From: an uncultured Roseburia sp.
GTDB taxonomy: Bacteria; Bacillota; Clostridia; Lachnospirales; Lachnospiraceae
Length of the DNA: 64,000 bases
Assembly: GCA_900550935.1 (NCBI GenBank)
Contig: URUD01000008.1
Coordinates: 8,879 to 72,878 of the forward strand
Direction: 5' to 3'
The position numbers were made by a program, and so were the translations under genes. This document shows positions 17,546 through 25,344 of this stretch, in pieces; the stretch's first letter is position 1, and each line of letters opens with the position of its first letter. The notes below the pieces were generated by a model. That model saw only the letters and a list, made by a program, of their open reading frames with translations, searched no databases and was not told the origin of the DNA.

Positions 17546-18559
17546 CTAAGCTGTTTTCTTCTTTTTACTCAAAATACTTCCAAATAACGCATCCAGCTTC
17601 TTAAACAGTTCCACCAGTGCACCTTCCGGCATAAACATAACGATCAGTACCAGAAGCACACCTAAGATGACGTTAGAGAACACATTTCCGCTGGCTGCCA
17701 GCTGATGGGTAAAGTAAGAATAAACAAGTGTCATGATCAGCGCGCCGGTTACATTTTTTCTGCCCGCCAGAGCTACCATGACAACGGCAACCGTGGAATT
17801 ATCAACCGAAAGGGTAGATGGCACCACATAACCGCTCCATGCAGAAAACAAAACACCGCCGAGTCCTGCCAGCGCACCGCTTGCACCAAATGCCAAAGTC
17901 TGGATCTTTGCTGTTTTATAACCAAACAGCTCACTTCTCTGTTTGCTCTCTCTGACTCCAAACAACGCATATCCAGTATTGGAATGGGTCAGTTTACGGA
18001 AGCCAAAGTAAATAAGAAATACGACTGCGATCACAAAGAAATAAAGTGGGACACCGGTCAGTGTAAAATCACCTACCTTGATCTTCGGGATATTGTTCAA
18101 TCCGTTGTAGCCGCCGATCCATACGCCGAGGATCTTCCACTCCGGTCCACTGGTCTGCACGATAAAGGTTTCACACACAATGGAGATACACAATGTGATG
18201 ATACCGGTAAAGATCTCATTAACACCGCCATAAAACATAAAATAGCCTAATACTAAAGCAAAAACGCCTGCAATGGCAATTCCTGCAATGGCTGCAAGAA
18301 TGGTCAGATTTTTGTCTGAACACAAGCTGATGATCGCATAGGTATAAGCTCCGATGCCATAAAATGCCGCCTGTCCAAAGCTAAAGATACCGGTATAGCC
18401 CCAAATTAAGATAATACTGAAGGATAGCAGACAGGTTACATAAAATCCTGTAAACTGGTCTACTTTATAGGCAGACTGAAACATTGGAAACACGATCGCA
18501 AAAATAAAAACGATGAGTGCTGTGATATTTTCCGAACAGATTGTTTTTAAATCCTTCAT
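17546..18559 (-). CDS. urtC: Urea/amide ABC transporter permease UrtC
   Basis: A 337-residue LivM-type permease with about eight to ten membrane segments. The cytoplasmic coupling loop carries GVRESKQRSELFGYKTAKIQ, the EAA-like region that contacts the ATPase. Its start overlaps the urtB stop (TAATG), a translational coupling arrangement. It pairs with UrtB to form the channel. Confidence 0.92.
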   Translation of the reverse strand: MKDLKTICSENITALIVFIFAIVFPMFQSAYKVDQFTGFYVTCLLSFSIILIWGYTGIFSFGQAAFYGIGAYTYAIISLCSDKNLTILAAIAGIAIAGVFALVLGYFMFYGGVNEIFTGIITLCISIVCETFIVQTSGPEWKILGVWIGGYNGLNNIPKIKVGDFTLTGVPLYFFVIAVVFLIYFGFRKLTHSNTGYALFGVRESKQRSELFGYKTAKIQTLAFGASGALAGLGGVLFSAWSGYVVPSTLSVDNSTVAVVMVALAGRKNVTGALIMTLVYSYFTHQLAASGNVFSNVILGVLLVLIVMFMPEGALVELFKKLDALFGSILSKKKKTA

Positions 18560-19467
18560 TATCGATCCCCCCTGTTCTTTTCTTTCTTTAATTTTGCTTT
18601 CAGGCGAACTGCATTAAAGTATCCGGAGAAACCATCCGGAAGGATACGGATAAACAGGATTGCCATGAGCAGGATACCAATTTTGCCATAAAACGTGTTA
18701 AATTTCATATTCAGAATACTCTGTACGATTCCAAGACCACCGCCTGCAAGTACGGTTCCCAGCAGCGGATCTGCACCACCGACCAGGACAGTTACAAAGC
18801 TCTGTACCAAAAAGCTCTCGCCGTAGCTCGGTGTTAATGACATGGTTGGAAGATAAAGTCCACCACAGAGTCCTGCCAGTGCGGAACCAAGCATAAAAGT
18901 TCCGGCATTCATCTTATTGGCATTAACTCCAAGGCTGTTTGCGATATCACGGTTTTGCATGGTTGCTCTGGAATGAAGTCCGAATTTCGTGTATTTGAAT
19001 ACCAGATAGGTGATCAGGATCAAAATCAGCGCGACCGCTACCAAAAGCAGGCGATAATAGGAATAGGATCTTCCTGCCACTTTAAAGGAACCCAATGGAA
19101 TACTTACGCCCGTCATGCTCGGTCCAAATATAATGTAGATTAACTGCGCTAAGGCAATACTGAGTCCCCAGGTTGCCACAACCGAGTCAAGTGGTCTGTC
19201 ATATAACCTTTTTATGATCAGCCGGTCCATCAATAAACCAACAAATCCGGTAAATATGGTACCAACCAATATTCCAACCACCAGCGGCATGCCGAGATTA
19301 CACACCATAATATCCGTCACATAGGCACCGATCATGATCAGTTCCCCCTGTGCCATGTTTGTAATGCCCATCATTCCATAGATGATCGCCATACCAAGTG
19401 CCGCCAGAACCAGAAAGGCAAAACTGTCAATAAACTGATATACATATGCAAAGATATCTCCAAACAT
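18559..19467 (-). CDS. urtB: Urea/amide ABC transporter permease UrtB
   Basis: A 302-residue LivH-type permease. Typical stretches are LAALGMAIIYGMMGITNMAQGE near the N-terminus and ANSLGVNANKMNAGTFMLGSALAG in the coupling loop region. ATG at 19467 follows GAAAGAGGTGATGAT; the frame is open further upstream but into the hairpin between urtA and urtB. UrtB of this length lacks the long extracytoplasmic N-terminal domain of some proteobacterial forms. Confidence 0.92.
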   Translation of the reverse strand: MFGDIFAYVYQFIDSFAFLVLAALGMAIIYGMMGITNMAQGELIMIGAYVTDIMVCNLGMPLVVGILVGTIFTGFVGLLMDRLIIKRLYDRPLDSVVATWGLSIALAQLIYIIFGPSMTGVSIPLGSFKVAGRSYSYYRLLLVAVALILILITYLVFKYTKFGLHSRATMQNRDIANSLGVNANKMNAGTFMLGSALAGLCGGLYLPTMSLTPSYGESFLVQSFVTVLVGGADPLLGTVLAGGGLGIVQSILNMKFNTFYGKIGILLMAILFIRILPDGFSGYFNAVRLKAKLKKEKNRGDR

Positions 19468-19498
19468 ATCATCACCTCTTTCTCCCCTCAGGGAATGA

Positions 19499-19540
19499 AA
19501 TGTGCTGTCGAAGACTTTTTCGTCTTGCCGGCAGCACATT
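19499..19540 (-). promoter_or_regulatory. Intercistronic hairpin between urtA and urtB
   Basis: Outer arms AATGTGCTG/CAGCACATT and inner arms AAGAC/GTCTT make one long stem-loop. No U-run follows on the minus strand. Such hairpins behind binding-protein genes usually protect the upstream mRNA so that the binding protein is made in excess over the permease. Confidence 0.65.
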
Positions 19541-19567
19541 CCATTTACATTTTCTTTCCTTTTTTCC

Positions 19568-20842
19568 TTAGTTACCGGTTCCATTCTCTAATGGAGAATA
19601 CTGTGTCTGTGGATCTTCTTTTCTGATATCAATACCAAGGTCTTTTAAATAGGAAGGCTCGATATTAGAAGTTGTCTGTAAGGTCTTTAAAGAATGGTCA
19701 TCCTGCACCTGTACGATGGTTACTGTAAGTACTGCCTGATGTGTTGCTCCATCCACCTTTACAGTTCCGGATGGTGCCTCCACGCTTACTTCATCCGTAT
19801 CAAATGCGTCGATCACTGCTTCGGTCTCTGCAGTTCCTGCTTTTTCCACTGCTGCTTTCCATAAGTATACGGAAGCGTATACGGCTTCTGCCTGATTTGT
19901 AATACATGCCTCGTCTGGGTATTTTGCGCGGAAATCTGTTACAAATTTCTTTGCACTGTCGGTATCCATATCTTCAAAAAAGTTTGCTGCGGAAAGCATT
20001 CCGGAAAGTCCCGGTGCTGCTACTTTTTTCTGCTCATAGGAATATGCAATATTACAGGTGGATGCAAGTTCCACACCGTCTACATTTGCACTTACCCACT
20101 GATCAAAGAAAGAACACTGTGCTGCACCTACTAATAAGGTGTATACGATATCTGCACCGGACTGCTCGATCTTGCTGATAGAGCTGCTGAACTGGGAGGT
20201 TCCAAGTGGAGAGAACTCTGTCTCTACGACCTCAAGTCCAAGCTGTTTGCAATACTCCTGTACCCACTGTGCTGAGATCTGTCCATAGTTATAATCCGCT
20301 GCCAGGATATATACTTTGGAACCTACATTGTTATCTTTGATGTACTGCATCAGCGGTAAGATCGTCTGCTCCGGTCCGGTTCCTGTACAGATACAATATC
20401 TGCTTGCCACACCACCTTCATAGAAAGTCGGATAGATCAGAAGTTTTTTGTTTTCCTCAAAGGTGGAACGGATTGCTTCACGGTTTGCACTTGTTCCATC
20501 CTGGAATACCACATCACAGTTATCTTCAAGGATCAGCTCTTTTGCCAGGTTCTGATAACGCTGGGTATCACTCTGTCCATCCACGATCACTGGCTCGATC
20601 TTCTTTCCAAGAACTCCGCCTGCTTCGTTGATCTCATCGACCGCAAGCTGAAATGCTTCTACATTACAGGTCAATGCGTTGTCTCCTGACTGATCACTCA
20701 TAAATCCAACTTTCAGTGTGTCTCCGCCGCCAGAGGATGAACTGCTACTACTACCACTGCCACACGCCATAAGCCCCATTGTCATGGCTGCGATCAGGAT
20801 TGCCGAGGTTACTTTTTTTAAATTGTTTTTCCATTTCTTCAT
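19568..20842 (-). CDS. urtA: Urea/amide ABC transporter substrate-binding lipoprotein UrtA
   Basis: A 424-residue binding protein anchored by a lipobox (GLMACGSG) after a basic signal peptide and a serine/glycine linker. The body is of the Leu/Ile/Val-binding (Peripla_BP_5) type, and LLIYPTFYEGG matches the YEG segment typical of urea (UrtA) and amide (AmiC/FmdD) receptors, so short amides are an alternative ligand. ATG at 20842 follows AGAGGAGAG. The gene opens the urtABCDE-glnA operon and is preceded by a promoter and a leader terminator. The C-terminal tail (QTQYSPLENGTGN) is of the UrtA kind. Confidence 0.92.
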   Translation of the reverse strand: MKKWKNNLKKVTSAILIAAMTMGLMACGSGSSSSSSSGGGDTLKVGFMSDQSGDNALTCNVEAFQLAVDEINEAGGVLGKKIEPVIVDGQSDTQRYQNLAKELILEDNCDVVFQDGTSANREAIRSTFEENKKLLIYPTFYEGGVASRYCICTGTGPEQTILPLMQYIKDNNVGSKVYILAADYNYGQISAQWVQEYCKQLGLEVVETEFSPLGTSQFSSSISKIEQSGADIVYTLLVGAAQCSFFDQWVSANVDGVELASTCNIAYSYEQKKVAAPGLSGMLSAANFFEDMDTDSAKKFVTDFRAKYPDEACITNQAEAVYASVYLWKAAVEKAGTAETEAVIDAFDTDEVSVEAPSGTVKVDGATHQAVLTVTIVQVQDDHSLKTLQTTSNIEPSYLKDLGIDIRKEDPQTQYSPLENGTGN

Positions 20843-20887
20843 AATATTTTCTCTCCTCTTTTTGTACTCGGGAATATGCACCGCCAT

Positions 20888-20923
20888 AAAAAAAGACGCC
20901 CTGGTATCTACCAAAGCGTCTTT
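20888..20923 (-). terminator. Leader terminator (attenuator) upstream of urtA
   Basis: On the minus strand AAAGACGCTTTGGTA pairs with TACCAGGGCGTCTTT around a GA-type loop and is followed by seven T residues. It lies between the urtA promoter (20957-20984) and the urtA ribosome site, so full-length transcription would require read-through or antitermination. Confidence 0.8.
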
Positions 20924-20956
20924 GCTCGTCGTTTTTGTTCCCTGTTGTTGCAATTC

Positions 20957-20984
20957 ATTATATCGGAACCAGGCACAAAGTAAA
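20957..20984 (-). promoter_or_regulatory. Candidate urtA promoter
   Basis: Minus-strand TTTACT (20979-20984), 16-base spacer, TATAAT (20957-20962). A start near 20950 would leave a leader of about 105 bases holding the attenuator hairpin. Confidence 0.6.
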
Positions 20985-21112
20985 CCGAATTAACTTTGCA
21001 TTTACCCGGAAAAAAATTAGTTTTCCCTCAATTCCATTGACTTATACCTATTAACTGATAACATTCGTTACATCATCTTGTTTCACGTTAGTTTTTCTAA
21101 AGGAGGTATCTT

Positions 21113-21695
21113 ATGAAACCATCAAACTATTCTTCTTTAAATGAACAAACTGTCCTCTACCGGAGAGAACTTCACCGTATCCCGGAGACTGGAACAGATC
21201 TGCCACTGACCTCATCCTATCTCAAAAAACAATTAACAGCCCTTGGCGTTCCTTTATCTAAAGGAACATCTGCACGAATTTCATGGCAAATTTCTTTTTC
21301 TCTTTCAGACCGGAGAGGAAATCTCATCTGCCACTTCTGCGTGTATCGCTGTCTGCCAGATCCATGGAGGCAGTACTTATAACTGCATTCCATCGGAATG
21401 TGATCTGGAAGGAACTATTCGCGCACTTTCTGCCGATATGCGTTCCTTTCTCTGGCAAAGAGTGACAGAAATCTCAGAACTTACTGCCAGATCACTTCGG
21501 GCAACTGCAACCGTAAACATCATTCCCGGCGCACCTGCACTTATCAATGATGTATCTTCCTTTTCCCTTTTGAAAAAGGCTGTATTTTCCCACACCATCA
21601 TCCTAAATTTTAGATTGATGAAGATGTCTTATGGCGGGGCTGCGCTCTGTTTCTTGAAGCAGCACGACAGGCAACCTAACTTTTTTCCTGTATGA
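21113..21695 (+). pseudogene. Decayed M20-family amidohydrolase
   Basis: Remnant of an aminoacylase/amidohydrolase (M20D) gene. The N-terminal frame gives LYRRELHRIPETG, the usual family start; the frame then shifts near 21240-21300 and gives LHEFHGKFLFLFQTGEE, then after a further loss IPSECDLEGTIRALSADMR and ATATVNIIPGAPALIND. About 190 codons remain of a normal 390, with the central metal-binding part and the C-terminal region missing. A good ribosome site (AAAGGAGGTATC) still precedes the start at 21113. It probably once released amino acids or amines for the nitrogen island. Confidence 0.85.
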
Positions 21696-21710
21696 CCTAA
21701 CTTTTTTCTG

Positions 21711-21739
21711 TTGTATTTCTGTTTTTTCTATGCTAAATT
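21711..21739 (+). promoter_or_regulatory. Candidate promoter of nitrilase gene 2
   Basis: TTGTAT (21711-21716), 17-base spacer, TAAATT (21734-21739). A start at about 21746 lies directly before the leader hairpin at 21751. Confidence 0.55.
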
Positions 21740-21750
21740 GCATCTAACAG

Positions 21751-21790
21751 AAGCGCAACGGAGTGTTTTTCATTCCAGTTGCGCTTTTTT
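21751..21790 (+). terminator. Leader terminator upstream of nitrilase gene 2
   Basis: AAGCGCAACGGAGTG pairs with CATTCCAGTTGCGCTT (one bulge, one G-U) and is followed by TTTTTT. It lies between the candidate promoter and the ribosome site at about 21800, so it should act as an attenuator unless a promoter lies between it and the gene. Confidence 0.75.
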
Positions 21791-21815
21791 CATTGTTCGA
21801 AAGGAGACTACTATT

Positions 21816-22724
21816 ATGAAAAAAGACATTATTACCGTTTCTACTGTTACATTTAATGCTACCTGGGGCGATAAAGCCAAAAACTTAAACCGTATCAAAG
21901 GATATATTGAAGCGGCTGCAAAAAAAGGTTCCGATTTTGTTGTTTTCCCGGAAATGGCACTTACCGGTTATGATGATGAAGAGGAAAAACCAAAGGCCGA
22001 AAAAATGCAGTCCAAAGAGGCTGAGCTCATTCCGGGTCCTTCTTCTTTAGAAGTTGGCGAACTGACCAAAAAACTTGGTATCTACGCTGTCTTTGGTATG
22101 CCGGAGCGTGACCCGGATGATCCTTCTGTAATCTATAATGCACTTGCCATCTGTGGTCCGGAAGGTCTGATCCGCTCTTACCGCAAAATGCACCTTCCTT
22201 ATCCGGAACCACACTGGGCAACCAGAGGAGACAAGCCATGTGTCATCGATACCGAATGGGGGCCGATCGGTATTTCCATCTGTTATGACTCTTACTGCTT
22301 CCCGGAAATGATCCGTTACGAGGGTGCAAAAGGTGCCAGAATGCACATCAACTGCACCGCACTTGCAAAATGCCACGGCATTGCACTGGGTACTACCACA
22401 CTGGAAGCACATGTCATTACCAATCAGATGTATATCGTCTCCTCCAACCTTGGCGGCAAAGATCTCTACAACGAGTTCTGGGGTGGAAGCAGCATCATGG
22501 GGCCAAGCCGTAACTTCTGGGAAGTTCATTACTATGCCGGTCACAAATTTACCGACCCGCTTGCCATCGAATGCGACATGTATACTGCAACCATTGACCT
22601 CACACTTGCAGGACGCGACATCTTCCGCGCAAATCCATTGATTGACGGTGCAACCGATTACCGCCCGGATAAATATATTGAAATGTGCAAAGACATCCTT
22701 GATGATCCTGCTTTTGGAAAGTAA
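21816..22724 (+). CDS. Nitrilase-superfamily amidohydrolase 2
   Basis: A 302-residue carbon-nitrogen hydrolase. The triad is visible as Glu in FVVFPEMALTGYD, Lys in YRKMHLPYPEPHW and Cys in GISICYDSYCFPEM. The PEPHW and HINCTALAKCHG stretches resemble aliphatic-amidase/formamidase-like branches more than true nitrilases, but the substrate is not certain. ATG at 21816 follows GAAAGGAGAC. It is divergent from urtA across the pseudogene, and has its own promoter and leader hairpin. A role in releasing ammonia from an amide imported by UrtABCDE is plausible. Confidence 0.9.
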   Translation: MKKDIITVSTVTFNATWGDKAKNLNRIKGYIEAAAKKGSDFVVFPEMALTGYDDEEEKPKAEKMQSKEAELIPGPSSLEVGELTKKLGIYAVFGMPERDPDDPSVIYNALAICGPEGLIRSYRKMHLPYPEPHWATRGDKPCVIDTEWGPIGISICYDSYCFPEMIRYEGAKGARMHINCTALAKCHGIALGTTTLEAHVITNQMYIVSSNLGGKDLYNEFWGGSSIMGPSRNFWEVHYYAGHKFTDPLAIECDMYTATIDLTLAGRDIFRANPLIDGATDYRPDKYIEMCKDILDDPAFGK

Positions 22725-22733
22725 AACAGGTAT

Positions 22734-22770
22734 AAAAAAGCCACTTTGACTATGTCAAAGTGGCTTTTTT
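22734..22770. terminator. Bidirectional terminator between nitrilase 2 and the MerR gene
   Basis: A perfect 17-base stem AAAAAAGCCACTTTGAC / GTCAAAGTGGCTTTTTT with a three-base loop. It has A- and T-tracts on both sides and can serve both convergent genes. Confidence 0.95.
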
Positions 22771-22778
22771 GTTTAAAC

Positions 22779-23375
22779 TTATTCTTTTTTTCGTCCCCAC
22801 TTTCTGGGTTCTTTTTTCTTTAAATTGCCACGGATTGCCGCATCCAGCTTCCGAAACCGTTCTTCATCGGCTTCTTCCCGTTCCCGCATCAGGTAATTCA
22901 TCTCTTTTAACACCTGTTCTCCCACATCATTGCTGATGGTTTTGCTCAGATCCTGATTATTTGCCGCGAGTGCCTTTCCAACGATCTCAGTCATAAGCTC
23001 GGTAAACTGTGCCATCTTTTCCGTATTATCTAAAATACTCTGATGAGACGGCTGGCTCATCAGCTTTTCCGGTTTCTTTGTTTCATCTGGCAGAGCCTGT
23101 CTTAGATCCGGCTTCTTTTCTTCCACCGGCAGAAAATCCGGCTGCGTATCAATCGGCAGATTATGTACGATCATTCGGATCGCTTTAAGCTGATAGCCCT
23201 GCTCTTTTAATTCTTTTATCTTCTGGAACTCCTGAATGTTTTCTTTGGTGTAATACCGGTGCCCTAATTCGTTTCTTGGAATGTCAAGCTCCAGTTCCTC
23301 TTCCCAGTAACGCAATACATGCGACTCCACCTTTACAATATTGGCGGCATCTGAAATCATGTAACGCACTTTTTC
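22779..23375 (-). CDS. MerR-family transcriptional regulator
   Basis: A 198-residue protein with an N-terminal MerR winged helix: MISDAANIVKVESHVLRYWEEEL then GHRYYTKENIQEFQKIKELKEQGYQL. The rest is a predicted coiled or helical region (TEKMAQFTELMTEIVGKAL) ending in a basic tail KKKEPRKWGRKKE. It lacks obvious metal-binding cysteines, so it is not a classical mercury or zinc regulator; RacA- or DUF3967-like helical MerR proteins have similar layouts. ATG at 23375 follows GATATGGAGGAACTGG. It lies downstream of dnaB. Confidence 0.85.
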   Translation of the reverse strand, partial: EKVRYMISDAANIVKVESHVLRYWEEELELDIPRNELGHRYYTKENIQEFQKIKELKEQGYQLKAIRMIVHNLPIDTQPDFLPVEEKKPDLRQALPDETKKPEKLMSQPSHQSILDNTEKMAQFTELMTEIVGKALAANNQDLSKTISNDVGEQVLKEMNYLMREREEADEERFRKLDAAIRGNLKKKEPRKWGRKKE

Positions 23376-23531
23376 CATTCCAGTTCCTCCATATCTTTCG
23401 GAGAGTTTTCTCCTTTTTCTTCGATAATACACATTGCATCTATCTACTAACTTACATTATAAGCAACCTTTCTGGTGCATACAACGAAAATCGCTCGTCT
23501 TATTGCGACACGATATGGCAAAAGAATGTTT

Positions 23532-24866
23532 TTATTTTTCCATATTGGCAAATTTGGTGTACTGAGGCAGCCATACCAGATTTACCGTTCCGATCGGACC
23601 ATTTCTCTGTTTTGCAATGATGATCTCTGAAATTCCTTTCATGTCAGAATCATGATTATAGTAATCATCACGGTAAATGAACATAACCACATCGGCATCC
23701 TGCTCGATCGCTCCGGACTCACGAAGGTCGGATAACATCGGTCTGTGATCCGGTCGCTGCTCAACCGCACGGGACAACTGCGAAAGTGCGATGACAGGAA
23801 CCGATAATTCCCTCGCCAGCGCCTTTAAGGAACGGGAGATATCCGAGATCTCCTGCTGTCTGGAATCGGAACTCTTTCCCGAGCCGGACATCAACTGTAA
23901 GTAATCGATAATGACCAGCTTTAAGTCATGCTCTAACTTATATTTCCGGCATTTACTGCGCATCTCCGCGATCGAAATACCCGGCGTATCATCGATGATG
24001 AGCTCGGAATTACCGATGATACCGGCTCCCTCGATCAGCTTCTCCCAGTCGGTATCGGACAGGTTACCGGTTCGAAGTGCCTGGGCATCCACTCTTGACT
24101 CTAAGGAAAACAGACGGTTTACGAGCTGTTCCTTGGACATCTCGAGAGAAAAAATCGCGGTGCACATATGCTCATGGAAGGCAACATACTGCGCGATATT
24201 TAAAACAAACGCTGTTTTTCCCATGGACGGACGCGCCGCGATCAGGATCAGATCGGACGGCTGTAATCCTGCTGTCCGGTAATCCAAGTCAATAAATCCG
24301 GTCGGGATACCGGTTACGGTCCCCGATGTCTTTGCCGCATTTTCAATCTTTTCGAGCGCGTTCATTACCACCTGGCGGATCGGCGTATAATCTCCACCGC
24401 CGCCTCTTGCAGAAAGCAGGTCAAATACCTTTTTCTCCGTGATATCCATAACGGTCTCGACGCTCTCTTTGCCGAGATAACACTCATTTTCTATCTCTTC
24501 ATTTAATTTGATCAGCTTCCGGCGCATGGAATTGTCTTTTACGATCTGCGCATAGTACTTCACATTTGCTGAAGTCGGCACAGCTGTCATCAGCTCACGC
24601 ACAAATTCCAGACTTGCGATCTCCGCCGGCACATCTTTTTCTTTTAATTTGTTCTGCAAGGTTACCAGATCCACCGGCAGCCCTTTGTTGTATAACTCAA
24701 TCATGGTATCAAACAAAATACCATACTGTCTGTGATAAAAATCTTCGCTGATCAACATCTCCATCGCCGTAACGATGGCATCTTTGTCCATGATCATGGA
24801 GCCTATAACAGACTGCTCTGCCTCTAAGCTGTTTGGCATAATCCGCTTGATTAATGCTTCCTCCAT
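23532..24866 (-). CDS. dnaB: Replicative DNA helicase DnaB (DnaC of Bacillus)
   Basis: Hexameric 5'-3' helicase of the replication fork, 444 residues. The N-terminal domain (MPNSLEAEQSVIGSMI) is followed by a RecA-like domain with Walker A ARPSMGKTAFVLNIA, the ALEMS-like FSLEMSKEQL, Walker B LVIIDYLQLM and IALSQLSRAVEQR. It follows rplI and gdpP, the conserved gdpP-rplI-dnaB cluster of Firmicutes. Confidence 0.98.
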   Translation of the reverse strand: MEEALIKRIMPNSLEAEQSVIGSMIMDKDAIVTAMEMLISEDFYHRQYGILFDTMIELYNKGLPVDLVTLQNKLKEKDVPAEIASLEFVRELMTAVPTSANVKYYAQIVKDNSMRRKLIKLNEEIENECYLGKESVETVMDITEKKVFDLLSARGGGGDYTPIRQVVMNALEKIENAAKTSGTVTGIPTGFIDLDYRTAGLQPSDLILIAARPSMGKTAFVLNIAQYVAFHEHMCTAIFSLEMSKEQLVNRLFSLESRVDAQALRTGNLSDTDWEKLIEGAGIIGNSELIIDDTPGISIAEMRSKCRKYKLEHDLKLVIIDYLQLMSGSGKSSDSRQQEISDISRSLKALARELSVPVIALSQLSRAVEQRPDHRPMLSDLRESGAIEQDADVVMFIYRDDYYNHDSDMKGISEIIIAKQRNGPIGTVNLVWLPQYTKFANMEK

Positions 24867-24897
24867 AAACTTTTAACCATGCCTTTCCAAACGCCTT

Positions 24898-25344
24898 TTA
24901 TTCTTCTACCACATGTACGGTAAATTTGCCCATTACCTTTGGATGAAGTTTAATGGAAACCTCTGTCATTCCGAAGGTACGGATCGGCTCCGGCAGCTGC
25001 ATCTTTTTCTTATCCAGCTCCACACCCAGCTGTGCTTTTGCTGCTGCTGCGATCTCCTTGGTGGAAACAGAACCGAAAGTTCTTCCGCCCTCTCCTGCTT
25101 TCATCTTGACTGTGATCTTTTTGTCCTTTAATTCTTCTGCAAATGCAAGAGCTGCCTCATAATTTTCCTGCGCCACTTTATCTGCATGCTGATTCTGTAA
25201 TTTTAAGTCGTTTAAGTTCTTTGATGTTGCCTCGACTCCTAATTTTTTCGGGAAGATCATATTTCTTGCGTAACCATCACTGACGTTTACGACTTCACCT
25301 TTTTTTCCTAATGATTTTACATCTTCTAATAATATTACTTTCAT
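24898..25344 (-). CDS. rplI: 50S ribosomal protein L9
   Basis: A 148-residue ribosomal protein with the L9 signature MKVILLEDVKSLGKKGEVVNV and GYARNMIFPK at the N-terminus and the C-terminal rRNA-binding domain starting near KMKAGEGGRTFGSVS. Its ATG overlaps the gdpP stop codon by four bases (ATGA). Confidence 0.98.
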   Translation of the reverse strand: MKVILLEDVKSLGKKGEVVNVSDGYARNMIFPKKLGVEATSKNLNDLKLQNQHADKVAQENYEAALAFAEELKDKKITVKMKAGEGGRTFGSVSTKEIAAAAKAQLGVELDKKKMQLPEPIRTFGMTEVSIKLHPKVMGKFTVHVVEE

